A stretch of 18,869 bases of DNA from an uncultured Thermoplasmata archaeon (GCA_946545675.1 CAMNNR010000007.1:1-18869); one strand, 5' to 3'; positions 7,526-13,312 are shown, counted from the first letter of the stretch. Notes: generated from the sequence alone by a model not told the origin. Numbers and translations: made by a program.

Positions 7526-8010
7526 TGGAATTTACCCTCCTTCACGAGGTTCACGATTCCCCCTGCCTTCACCAGTTCGCCGATGAATCCGGGGTATTTT
7601 GCGAAGGTCCACTTCTTGCCGGTGGTCTTGTCGACGATGGTACCTTCATCGATGTCCACCTCGACCTCGTCCCCTTCGGGGATGTCGGTCTTGCACTCCA
7701 CCAGGAGCAGTCCGATGTTCATGGAGTTCCTGTAGAAGATGCGTGCGAACGATTCGGCGATGATGACGCTGAAACCCGCCTCCATGAGGGAGAGGGGCGC
7801 GTGTTCCCTGGAGGAACCGCAGCCGAAGTTCTTTCCGGCGACCAGGATGTCGCCTTTCTTAACGGTGGGGCCGAACCCGGGCCTTACCTTCTCGAAGATG
7901 AAGTCGTTCAGGTGGTCGAGGTTGGTGGAGACCAGCCTCTCCGCGGGGATGATCTGGTCGGTGTCGACGTCATCGCCGAACTTCCATACTTTGCCTTGGA
8001 TCTTTGCCAT
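7522..8010 (-). CDS. leuD: 3-isopropylmalate dehydratase small subunit
   Basis: 162 residues, the archaeal LeuD length. Signatures are GKVWKFGDDVDTDQIIPAERL at the N-terminus and the swivelling-domain motif GKNFGCGSSREHAP at about 59-72. With LeuC it forms the enzyme that isomerises 2-isopropylmalate to 3-isopropylmalate. The loop after IIP reads AERLVSTN. It lacks the Arg of the YLRT loop that I recall from homoaconitase small subunits, which favours isopropylmalate or citramalate as substrate, but the assignment rests mainly on the gene neighbours. The ATG immediately follows the leuC stop with no gap, and the 3' end overlaps leuB by 4 bases. Confidence 0.93.
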   Translation of the reverse strand: MAKIQGKVWKFGDDVDTDQIIPAERLVSTNLDHLNDFIFEKVRPGFGPTVKKGDILVAGKNFGCGSSREHAPLSLMEAGFSVIIAESFARIFYRNSMNIGLLLVECKTDIPEGDEVEVDIDEGTIVDKTTGKKWTFAKYPGFIGELVKAGGIVNLVKEGKFQ

Positions 8011-9270
8011 TCAGTTCCCCTCCAGCTGTTCGGGGGTGACGATCTTTCCCACCACTGCGGATGCAGCGACGACCTCGGGGCCTGCGAGATAGACCTCGGA
8101 GGTCTTGTCTCCCATCCTTCCGATGAAGTTCCTGTTAGTGGAGGACACAGCCCTCTCGAAGGGTGCCAGGATTCCCATGTAACCGCCGAGACAGGCTCCG
8201 CAGGTGGGTCCGGAGACGAACGCACCGGCATCCAGGAAGATGTTCATGAGGCCCTCGTCCACCATCTGACGGTAGACCCTCTGGGAGGCGGGGACGACCA
8301 GGAACCTGACCCCGTCGGCCACCTTCCTTCCTTTGATTACCTCTGCTGCGGCCCTCATGTCCTCGATGCGGCCGTTGGTGCAACTTCCCAGGTAGGCCTG
8401 GTCGATCTTGACGTCGACATCCTTCACGCGGTGTCCGTTGGAGGGCAGGTGGGGGAACGCGACCATGCTGTCCAGTTCGTCGAGGTTGTATTCGAGCACC
8501 CTGCAGTATTTCGCATCTGGGTCTGCTTCGACGGGGGTGTATTCTCCCCTGACGAAGTCCTTGATGTACTCGCGGGTCCTGTCGTCGCAGGGGAAGATTC
8601 CCGCCTTTCCTCCGGCCTCGATGGCCATGTTGGAGACTGCGAGCCTGTCGGGGACGGACATGTTCTTCACGCCCTCGCCGCAGAACTCGAATGCCTTGTA
8701 GTTGGCGCCGTCGACCCCGATGTCGGAGATGATCTTGAGGATGAGGTCCTTTCCACCTACGTGCTTCTTGAACTTGCCGGTGAGGACCACTTTGATGGAT
8801 TCCGGGACCTTGAACCACAGTTTGCCGGTGGCGAACACCACTCCGGCCTCGGTGGATCCGATTCCGGTGGACAGGGCGTTGACCGCACCGTAGGTGCAGG
8901 TGTGGGAGTCGGCACCCACGATGAGCCTGCCGGGAGCGGCGAAACCCTCCTCGACCATGAGCTGGTGGCACACTCCGCCCTTTCCGACCTCGAAGTAGTT
9001 GGGAAGGTTGTGCTTCTGCACGAAATCCCTCATCTCCTTGGCCTGGACTGCGGAGGCGATGTCCTTGTTGTGAACATAGTGGTCCGGGATCAGGACCATC
9101 TTCTCCTTGAACATCTGACCGTTGTTGATCTCGTCGTATTTCCTGAATGCGATGGGACCAGTGACGTCGTTCACCATGACGTAGTCCACGTCGGCGATGA
9201 CTATCTGCCCGGCGTATGCGTCTGTGTGCGCGTGGTTGGACAGGATTTTCTCTGCGATTGTTTTTCCCAT
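8011..9270 (-). CDS. leuC: 3-isopropylmalate dehydratase large subunit
   Basis: 419 residues from the ATG at 9270, the archaeal LeuC length. The open frame continues upstream to 9672, but those codons lie over leuA in another frame and do not look like LeuC, so they are excluded. MGKTIAEKILSNHAHTDAYAG is a normal LeuC start. The aconitase-type [4Fe-4S] ligands are Cys297 (GSCTNGRIEDM), Cys357 and Cys360 (CGACLGG). Other family motifs are VGADSHTCTYGAV (118-130) and RVKDVDVKIDQAYLG. With LeuD it carries out the isomerisation step of leucine synthesis and probably also acts on citramalate. It begins 5 bases after the leuA stop with no good Shine-Dalgarno sequence, suggesting translational coupling. 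Confidence 0.94.
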   Translation of the reverse strand: MGKTIAEKILSNHAHTDAYAGQIVIADVDYVMVNDVTGPIAFRKYDEINNGQMFKEKMVLIPDHYVHNKDIASAVQAKEMRDFVQKHNLPNYFEVGKGGVCHQLMVEEGFAAPGRLIVGADSHTCTYGAVNALSTGIGSTEAGVVFATGKLWFKVPESIKVVLTGKFKKHVGGKDLILKIISDIGVDGANYKAFEFCGEGVKNMSVPDRLAVSNMAIEAGGKAGIFPCDDRTREYIKDFVRGEYTPVEADPDAKYCRVLEYNLDELDSMVAFPHLPSNGHRVKDVDVKIDQAYLGSCTNGRIEDMRAAAEVIKGRKVADGVRFLVVPASQRVYRQMVDEGLMNIFLDAGAFVSGPTCGACLGGYMGILAPFERAVSSTNRNFIGRMGDKTSEVYLAGPEVVAASAVVGKIVTPEQLEGN

Positions 9271-9275
9271 GGTTC

Positions 9276-10871
9276 TCACTCGTTGTTGGGTTTGACACGT
9301 GCGAAGTCCTTGTTGATGGCGGACATGGTGGCTTCCACGGAGGTCTCGACGATGTCGGTACCTACCGCTCTTCCGAAAGTCATGTTGCCGTCGCTCTGCA
9401 CGTTCTTCAGGGTCACTGCGACCTGACACATGGAATCGGACTGTCCAGTGATGGCAGACAGCTTGTACTCCTCCATGGTCATGTCCTGGTTGACCGCTTT
9501 CCTGATCGCGTTGACAGCCGCATTGACAGGTCCGACTCCGATGTCGGAGACGGTGACCTGGGTGCCGTCGGCGCGGGTGATCTTGACTGTTGCTGTGGGG
9601 GTGGTGGACCTGCCGGTGATGACTGTCAGCTCGTCCAGCACGCACTCCTTCTTCTCGGCGGATTTCTTCCACATGATGTCATCTGCAACTGCGATGAGCT
9701 CGGCGTCGGTGACGGTCTTGCCTGCCACTGCCAGCTTCTTGATGGTTGCCATCAGCTCCTCCATGTGCTCGGCGGGGAACTTGATTCCCAGTTCCTCCAG
9801 CTTGCCTTCCACGGAGTGTGCTCCGGACAGTTTGCCGATGACGATGTGCCTCTGGGCACCGATGACCTCAGGTTTGAAGGGTTCGTAGGTCAGGGCATTA
9901 CCCATGACTCCGTGGACGTGGATTCCGGAGGAGTGTGCGAATGCATTGGAACCGACCAGGGCCTTGTTGACGGCCATCTGCACGCCGGTGATCCTCTGGA
10001 CCAGGTCCGAGGTCTCGGCGATCTTGTCCATGTTGACGCACTCGTATCCGTAGTTGCCCAGGAGGTTTATCGCGACTTCCTCCATGGCTACGTTTCCCGC
10101 CCTCTCGCCGATACCGTTGATGGTGGAATGGCAGATGGTTGCCCCGGCCTCGATGGCCGCCAGGGTGTTGGCGGTTGCCAGACCGAGGTCGTTGTGACAG
10201 TGGACTGCGATGGGGATCTTGATCTCCTTCTTCAGTTCGCTAATCAGGTAGGTCATGGCCTTGGGGATGATGACTCCCACGGTGTCGGGGACGTTGATGG
10301 CGCATGCACCTGCGTCCTCCACTGCCTTGTAGACCTCCTTCATGAAATTCAGATCGGTACGGGTGGCGTCCTCGCAGGAGAACTGGACCCTCAGACCGTG
10401 CTCCCTGGCGTATTCCACGGACTCCACGGCACGGGCCTTGACCTCTTCGGGGGTCATCTTGAGCTTGTACTTCATGTGCAGGTCGGAGGTGGCGATGAAC
10501 GTGTGGATGTAGTCGCATCCGGTGTCGATCACGGCATCGATGTCCTTCTTCACTGACCTGGCGAGACTGAGAACGGTGGCGTTCAGACCGAGATCCTTGA
10601 TCTCCTTGATGGTCTTCTTCTCAATGTCGCTGGATCCTGCGAATCCGGCTTCGATGTAGCTCACTCCGAGGTTGTCGAGGGCCTGTGCGATGCGTACCTT
10701 GTCCTCGGGGCTTAACGCTATCCCGGGGGTCTGCTCACCGTCCCTCAGCGTGGTATCGAAGATTTCTACATCTTTAATTGAGTCCACACCAGAGAGCGCA
10801 AGCTGATTGTACTGACTGATCGCGAATTTGTCTGACAGTTTAGCGCCTTCACTGGTTTGTTGCGTTTTCAT
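9276..10871 (-). CDS. leuA: 2-isopropylmalate synthase / (R)-citramalate synthase
   Basis: 531 residues from ATG 10871. The catalytic barrel has DTTLRDGEQTPG (39-50), HCHNDLGLATANTLAA (224-239, metal-binding His pair) and the glycine-rich NGIGERAGN (252-260). A C-terminal LeuA dimer domain (about 405-525) is the site where leucine or isoleucine inhibits such enzymes. It condenses acetyl-CoA with 2-oxoisovalerate (leucine route) or pyruvate (citramalate route to isoleucine); sequence alone does not settle which. The start was chosen because GGTGG lies 5 bases upstream. A TTG start at 10913 would have no Shine-Dalgarno sequence and would overlap the leader-peptide frame. leuC follows after 5 bases. 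Expression is probably controlled by the leader peptide and palindrome described separately. Confidence 0.92.
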   Translation of the reverse strand: MKTQQTSEGAKLSDKFAISQYNQLALSGVDSIKDVEIFDTTLRDGEQTPGIALSPEDKVRIAQALDNLGVSYIEAGFAGSSDIEKKTIKEIKDLGLNATVLSLARSVKKDIDAVIDTGCDYIHTFIATSDLHMKYKLKMTPEEVKARAVESVEYAREHGLRVQFSCEDATRTDLNFMKEVYKAVEDAGACAINVPDTVGVIIPKAMTYLISELKKEIKIPIAVHCHNDLGLATANTLAAIEAGATICHSTINGIGERAGNVAMEEVAINLLGNYGYECVNMDKIAETSDLVQRITGVQMAVNKALVGSNAFAHSSGIHVHGVMGNALTYEPFKPEVIGAQRHIVIGKLSGAHSVEGKLEELGIKFPAEHMEELMATIKKLAVAGKTVTDAELIAVADDIMWKKSAEKKECVLDELTVITGRSTTPTATVKITRADGTQVTVSDIGVGPVNAAVNAIRKAVNQDMTMEEYKLSAITGQSDSMCQVAVTLKNVQSDGNMTFGRAVGTDIVETSVEATMSAINKDFARVKPNNE

Positions 10872-10876
10872 AAAAA

Positions 10877-10881
10877 CCACC
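10877..10881 (-). promoter_or_regulatory. Shine-Dalgarno sequence of leuA
   Basis: The minus strand reads GGTGG and then five T before the ATG at 10871. It fixes the start codon. It lies next to inverted-repeat arm 10883-10890 and partly inside a TGGTT segment that can pair with AACCA just after the leader-peptide stop. Confidence 0.6.
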
Positions 10882-10882
10882 A

Positions 10883-10968
10883 AACCGTTCTCTGCATCCG
10901 CTGGTTCACTCAAGAAGAAGGAGGCCAGGTAGGATGTTGCAAATCATTTCGATTCACCTTGAACGGTT
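10883..10968 (-). repeat. Inverted repeat enclosing the leader-peptide frame
   Basis: Eight-base perfect arms lie at 10961-10968 and 10883-10890. On the transcript AACCGUUC at the very 5' end can pair with GAACGGUU just before the leuA Shine-Dalgarno sequence. The 70 bases between hold the leader peptide and its own Shine-Dalgarno sequence. A competing short helix, AACCA (10902-10906) with TGGTT (10875-10879), would cover part of the leuA ribosome-binding site. Confidence 0.5.
10906..10947 (-). CDS. Putative branched-chain leader peptide upstream of leuA (attenuator)
   Basis: A 13-codon frame on the minus strand reads ATG ATT TGC AAC ATC CTA, then CCT GGC CTC CTT CTT CTT GAG TGA, giving MICNILPGLLLLE. 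Seven codons are Ile or Leu and four Leu codons are consecutive. CTA and CTT look uncommon beside the CTC/CTG preferred in neighbouring genes. The Shine-Dalgarno sequence AAGGTGA (10954-10960) lies 6 bases before the ATG, better than the one leuA has. The predicted transcription start is near 10970, so the frame is in the leuA leader, and its stop lies 34 bases before the leuA ATG. Composition and position match bacterial leu/ilv leader peptides, whose ribosomes stall when charged tRNA is scarce. Function here is inferred. Confidence 0.65.
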   Translation of the reverse strand: MICNILPGLLLLE

Positions 10969-10990
10969 GATTCCAGCAATCTGTTTTTGT

Positions 10991-11000
10991 TATATAAATA
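10991..11000 (-). promoter_or_regulatory. TATA box of the leucine operon
   Basis: The minus strand reads TATTTATATA. It predicts a transcription start near 10970, about 100 bases before leuA, so this operon has an unusually long leader for this window. Confidence 0.65.
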
Positions 11001-11004
11001 TGAG

Positions 11005-11018
11005 CGCGTGCGCACGCG
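11005..11018 (-). promoter_or_regulatory. 14-bp perfect palindrome upstream of the leucine TATA box (candidate operator)
   Basis: CGCGTGCGCACGCG is its own reverse complement and begins 4 bases upstream of the TATA box, next to or overlapping the BRE position. A transcription factor dimer bound here could activate or block TBP/TFB. Its GC-rich, alternating character stands out from the AT-rich surroundings. Confidence 0.5.
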
Positions 11019-11087
11019 GGTAAAGGTAGAAAGCTAATATGCATTTAGCAAATAGATTCTGTCCTTACCCACGCATGACCCAGATAT

Positions 11088-11109
11088 CAAAAATCGGGCC
11101 TTTCGGCCC
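11088..11109 (-). terminator. Terminator of the coiled-coil protein gene
   Basis: On the minus strand the stem GGGCC/GGCCC (loop GAAA) at 11096-11109 is followed by GATTTTTGAT. It begins 12 bases after the stop codon at 11121. Confidence 0.75.
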
Positions 11110-11120
11110 TGATGAAAATA

Positions 11121-11408
11121 TCAGTTTTTGGCCTTTGCTTTGTCGGCCTTAATCTCGGCTTTTAGGGCAGCGACTTCCTGTTTGGTGGAAGCGATCTTCT
11201 GCTTGATCTCCTCGATCTCCTTGGCGAGTTTCTCCTTCGCTGCGGCCTGCTCCTCCTTGGGGAGTTTCTTGATCTCCGCCTTGCGATCCGCCTTCACTTT
11301 GCCGACGGATGCCTTCTCCGCTGCAAGCCTGTGTTCCAGGGATTCGAGTTTCTCCTGCTTGGACTTAGCCAGTTTGTCGTGCCTTGCTGTTGCTTTAGCC
11401 TCAACCAT
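11121..11408 (-). CDS. Lys/Glu/Ala-rich coiled-coil hypothetical protein
   Basis: 95 residues from ATG 11408, which has GGAGG 7 bases upstream. An in-frame ATG at 11453 lies too close to the TATA box to be transcribed, and one at 11426 lacks a Shine-Dalgarno sequence. Almost the whole protein is Lys, Glu and Ala, with heptad-like spacing of Leu and Ile (LESLEHRLAAEK, KLAKEIEEIKQKIASTKQEVAALKAEI), so it should form one long helix or a coiled-coil dimer. There are no cysteines and no membrane segment. The Lys-rich C-terminus (KADKAKAKN) could contact nucleic acid or acidic partners. The family is not recognised. It is a single-gene unit with TATA box, Shine-Dalgarno sequence and terminator all visible, which suggests high, independent expression. 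Confidence 0.85.
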   Translation of the reverse strand: MVEAKATARHDKLAKSKQEKLESLEHRLAAEKASVGKVKADRKAEIKKLPKEEQAAAKEKLAKEIEEIKQKIASTKQEVAALKAEIKADKAKAKN

Positions 11409-11458
11409 GTCTATTCCTCCGGACATTCCGGTATCGGACCTCGGAGATAGCATGCTGG

Positions 11459-11468
11459 GATATATACT
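11459..11468 (-). promoter_or_regulatory. TATA box of the coiled-coil protein gene
   Basis: The minus strand reads AGTATATATC. It predicts a start site near 11436 and a leader of roughly 30 bases, consistent with the GGAGG-led ATG at 11408. Confidence 0.65.
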
Positions 11469-11487
11469 CCACCAATCCTGGTTTGAT

Positions 11488-11511
11488 AAAAAGGACAGGC
11501 CCGAAGGCCCT
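11488..11511 (-). terminator. Terminator of the desulfoferrodoxin gene
   Basis: On the minus strand the stem GGGCC/GGCCT-type with loop TTCG (11497-11511) is followed by GTCCTTTTTATC. It starts 8 bases after the stop at 11520. Confidence 0.7.
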
Positions 11512-11519
11512 AAAGAATT

Positions 11520-11891
11520 TCACTCGTAGTAGTAGACGCCGTGCTTGTTGCACAGTTCCCTGGCAACGATCTTCTGGGCATCGGTCTTGAAGAATGCCTC
11601 GGGCTTGTCTCCGGGTTTGAGGTACTTCCTCATACGGATGCCGTCGGCACAGATCTCGATGTAGACGATGTAGTGGTCGTCGACCATAGGGTGGGGATCC
11701 ACTTTTCCGACCTTCACGAGGACGCCGCCGTCGACCTTCTCGAAGTAGGGGACGTGCTTGTTCTCATCGGGGTTTGCGGTCTGGGGGACGAGTTCCACGC
11801 AGGCCTCGCCGCAGCATTTGGGGGTGCAGCCTCCGGCAGTGTAGGTCTTTTCGTAGACGTTTCCGCATTTGGGACATTTGTAAGATGCCAT
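11520..11891 (-). CDS. dfx: Desulfoferrodoxin (2Fe superoxide reductase)
   Basis: 123 residues. The N-terminal desulforedoxin domain (about 1-35) holds the FeCys4 centre I (Cys6, Cys9, Cys26, Cys27). The C-terminal neelaredoxin domain holds the catalytic Fe(His4Cys) centre II: His46 (ENKHVPYFEK), His67 and His73 (KVDPHPMVDDHY), Cys114 and His117 (CNKHG). It reduces superoxide to hydrogen peroxide without making O2, a typical defence of anaerobes. Extra cysteines at 22 and 31 flank the CC pair. The TATA box is about 27 bases upstream with no Shine-Dalgarno sequence, so the mRNA is probably leaderless, and a hairpin terminator follows. The two flavoproteins in the window could belong to the same oxidative-stress theme, but nothing here proves a link. 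Confidence 0.95.
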   Translation of the reverse strand: MASYKCPKCGNVYEKTYTAGGCTPKCCGEACVELVPQTANPDENKHVPYFEKVDGGVLVKVGKVDPHPMVDDHYIVYIEICADGIRMRKYLKPGDKPEAFFKTDAQKIVARELCNKHGVYYYE

Positions 11892-11913
11892 GGATATGCA
11901 TACTACGTTCCTG

Positions 11914-11922
11914 CTTATAAAC
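11914..11922 (-). promoter_or_regulatory. TATA box of the desulfoferrodoxin gene
   Basis: The minus strand reads GTTTATAAG, centred about 27 bases before the ATG. Confidence 0.6.
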
Positions 11923-11963
11923 CCGTACTTTCAGAAAAGATTGGTCTTTTTTTCAATTGTGTC

Positions 11964-11981
11964 AGTTGAACTTGCTCAACT
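11964..11981 (+). repeat. Inverted repeat just upstream of the TATA box at 11980
   Basis: Arms AGTTGA (11964-11969) and TCAACT (11976-11981) flank ACTTGC. The element touches the TATA box of the membrane-protein gene and covers the BRE position, so it may be an operator. Confidence 0.45.
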
Positions 11982-11992
11982 ATATATTTATA
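11980..11992 (+). promoter_or_regulatory. TATA box of the membrane-protein gene at 12053
   Basis: CTATATATTTATA predicts a start site near 12010-12015 and a leader of about 40 bases, in keeping with the clear Shine-Dalgarno sequence before 12053. Confidence 0.7.
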
Positions 11993-12014
11993 GGATTAGA
12001 GGGATAATCGGCCA

Positions 12015-12031
12015 GTTGCATGGGATGCAAC
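12015..12031 (+). repeat. Inverted repeat at the 5' end of the 12053 transcript
   Basis: Perfect 7-bp arms GTTGCAT/ATGCAAC with loop GGG lie at or just after the predicted transcription start and 10 bases before the Shine-Dalgarno sequence. It could be an operator, or a 5' hairpin that stabilises the mRNA. Confidence 0.5.
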
Positions 12032-12052
12032 GATCACAATAGGTGATTAACT

Positions 12053-12592
12053 ATGGATATGAAAAATGACATGAACATAATGGGAATCATCGGTATCATC
12101 GGTGCCGTTATTCTCGTCGTCGGTGTGTTCCTCGGATGGCTCACCGCCAAAGATGTCTCCGATGCCACTACCTACTCTGGCTGGGACATCCAGAACAATG
12201 TTGACAACATCGCAAGTGGTATCGACTACGGAGCACTCCTTAAAACCTCTGCCCTTGGCAACTCCTTCGTTCCCCTCGTGGCACTCATCTGCGGTATCAT
12301 CTCCCTCGTCCTCATGATCGTTCCTACCTTCATGAACGTTGAGAAATTCCAGACCATCAACAACATCCTCGGACTTGTTGCACTGATCCTCTCCGCAGTC
12401 GTTGTCATCTGCGGCCTTCTCTTCTACATGCAGGACCAGAGCGTCACCGTCCTTGGTGCAACCGCTTCCAAGAAACTTACCGATATCTACAACATCGGCA
12501 TCGGATTCTGGCTCGTTCTCATCGGTGGCATCATCACCCTCGTCGGTGGTATCATGCCCATCCTCAAGAACAAGGGAATCATCAAAGTCTGA
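12053..12592 (+). CDS. Four-helix membrane protein of unknown function
   Basis: 179 residues with four predicted membrane helices at about 8-30, 71-93, 103-126 and 146-170. The N-terminal loop between helices 1 and 2 is about 40 residues long and polar (DATTYSGWDIQNNVDN), probably outside the membrane; the termini and the loop around 94-102 carry the charges. No catalytic or metal-binding motif is visible. The Shine-Dalgarno sequence AGGTGATT ends about 5 bases before the ATG, and a strong hairpin terminator follows, so it is a well-defined single-gene unit. The nearby inverted repeats suggest regulation. The family is not recognised; a membrane stress or envelope role would be a guess. Confidence 0.88.
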   Translation: MDMKNDMNIMGIIGIIGAVILVVGVFLGWLTAKDVSDATTYSGWDIQNNVDNIASGIDYGALLKTSALGNSFVPLVALICGIISLVLMIVPTFMNVEKFQTINNILGLVALILSAVVVICGLLFYMQDQSVTVLGATASKKLTDIYNIGIGFWLVLIGGIITLVGGIMPILKNKGIIKV

Positions 12593-12606
12593 TTCGAATA
12601 AACCCA

Positions 12607-12632
12607 GGGGCCTTCGGGCCCCGACCCCTTTT
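12607..12632 (+). terminator. Terminator of the membrane-protein gene
   Basis: The stem GGGGCC/GGCCCC (12607-12612 with 12617-12622) has loop TTCG and is followed by GACCCCTTTTG, 15 bases after the stop codon. Confidence 0.8.
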
Positions 12633-12638
12633 GTATTC

Positions 12639-12658
12639 CTGGCAAAATTATATGCCAG
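12639..12658 (+). promoter_or_regulatory. TATA box enclosed in an inverted repeat, promoter of the gene at 12686
   Basis: Arms CTGGCA (12639-12644) and TGCCAG (12653-12658) flank AAATTATA, which contains the only good TATA-like element upstream of 12686. It is about 36 bases before the ATG, so a leader of roughly 10 bases is expected. A protein binding the repeat would compete directly with TBP. Confidence 0.5.
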
Positions 12659-12685
12659 AGTTCGCATTCTCGTGGTTGAACATCC

Positions 12686-13312
12686 ATGCAGACCATACCT
12701 CTTCTTTACGCCGTGGCTGACGACCGTAAGGTCATGGTCGGCCCTGCCGAATTCGACGGCAGGGAGTTCAGCGTGAGGGATCCGCAGAAGATCAACACAG
12801 TCAGCCGTCTCAAGACCGGAGCGGAACGCGGAAAGGTCCTGCTGGTTGACACAGTAGGAGTGAACGTGGGCAAATTCAATGCATCGTTCATCGAATACTG
12901 CAGAGTGCCAGGCAATGATTTATGGTTGGTTGAACCTGTCTACGACGACATCGATGTCCTCGATGCCTTCATCGGTTATGCGGACAAGATCGTGTTCCCA
13001 TACGACGATATCCGCGGAGACGAGGTGCTGAAGGACATCCTGGAGATATCCGATAACTGTGTCCCCCTTCTCTTCATAAGGAATGGGAAATGCAAAGGCG
13101 GGGATCCGGCAAGAATAGCGGACAGATTGGTATCCCTGGGATTCCACAACATCGTCGTCGCAGACCTGGATGGCAGTGTGACCGATGATGCCTGGGACAT
13201 GCTTCAGGATATCTGCGGAGGACTCATATGCTATAGCCCCCGCAGGGAGATTGGCATCGAACCGCACATCAAAGCCGAAGACGTCTTTCCGCTGACCTTC
13301 ACCGGGAATTGA
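12686..13312 (+). CDS. Unidentified soluble alpha/beta protein, possibly HisA-like half barrel
   Basis: 208 residues, soluble. Alternating hydrophobic strands and helices are visible: KVLLVDTVGV (about 50-59), NDLWLVEPVYDDIDVLDAF (77-95), ADKIVFPYDD, VPLLFIRNGK (about 126-135), FHNIVVADLDGSVTDDAW (about 153-170) and GGLICYSPR. The strand-Asp-Gly endings and the ADLDG segment loosely resemble HisA/HisF-type barrels found as paralogues in methanogens, but the phosphate-binding glycine motifs of HisA are not clear. I cannot name a function. The start ATG is preceded by GTGGTTGA, a weak Shine-Dalgarno sequence. The 3' end overlaps the converging flavoprotein gene by 14 bases. Confidence 0.82.
   Translation: MQTIPLLYAVADDRKVMVGPAEFDGREFSVRDPQKINTVSRLKTGAERGKVLLVDTVGVNVGKFNASFIEYCRVPGNDLWLVEPVYDDIDVLDAFIGYADKIVFPYDDIRGDEVLKDILEISDNCVPLLFIRNGKCKGGDPARIADRLVSLGFHNIVVADLDGSVTDDAWDMLQDICGGLICYSPRREIGIEPHIKAEDVFPLTFTGN

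Noticed and set aside
7510..9426. 638-codon open frame on the + strand opposite leuC and leuD
   Set aside because: Composition (Val, Gly, Asp, His rich) is that of an antisense shadow of GC-biased genes, with no recognisable domain, while leuC and leuD are certain.
9271..9672. Upstream extension of the leuC frame
   Set aside because: The extra codons give an Arg/His/Gln-rich sequence shadowing leuA; LeuC homology begins at ATG 9270.
9216..10556. 446-codon + strand frame opposite leuA
   Set aside because: Antisense shadow of leuA with the same Asp/Gly/His/Val bias.
10869..10913. Longer leuA reading frame starting with TTG at 10913
   Set aside because: It adds 14 residues not typical of LeuA, lacks a Shine-Dalgarno sequence and overlaps the leader-peptide end, while ATG 10871 has GGTGG just upstream.
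11032..11049. Weak inverted repeat GCTAA/TTAGC upstream of the leucine operator
   Set aside because: Only 5-bp arms with mismatched AT spacer; could easily occur by chance in this AT-rich stretch.
11409..11453. Earlier ATG (11453) for the coiled-coil protein
   Set aside because: It lies only about 10 bases from the TATA box, upstream of the expected transcription start; GGAGG supports ATG 11408.
11947..11953. Run of seven T on the + strand as a terminator
   Set aside because: No + strand gene ends nearby, and on the minus strand it lies upstream of the desulfoferrodoxin promoter.
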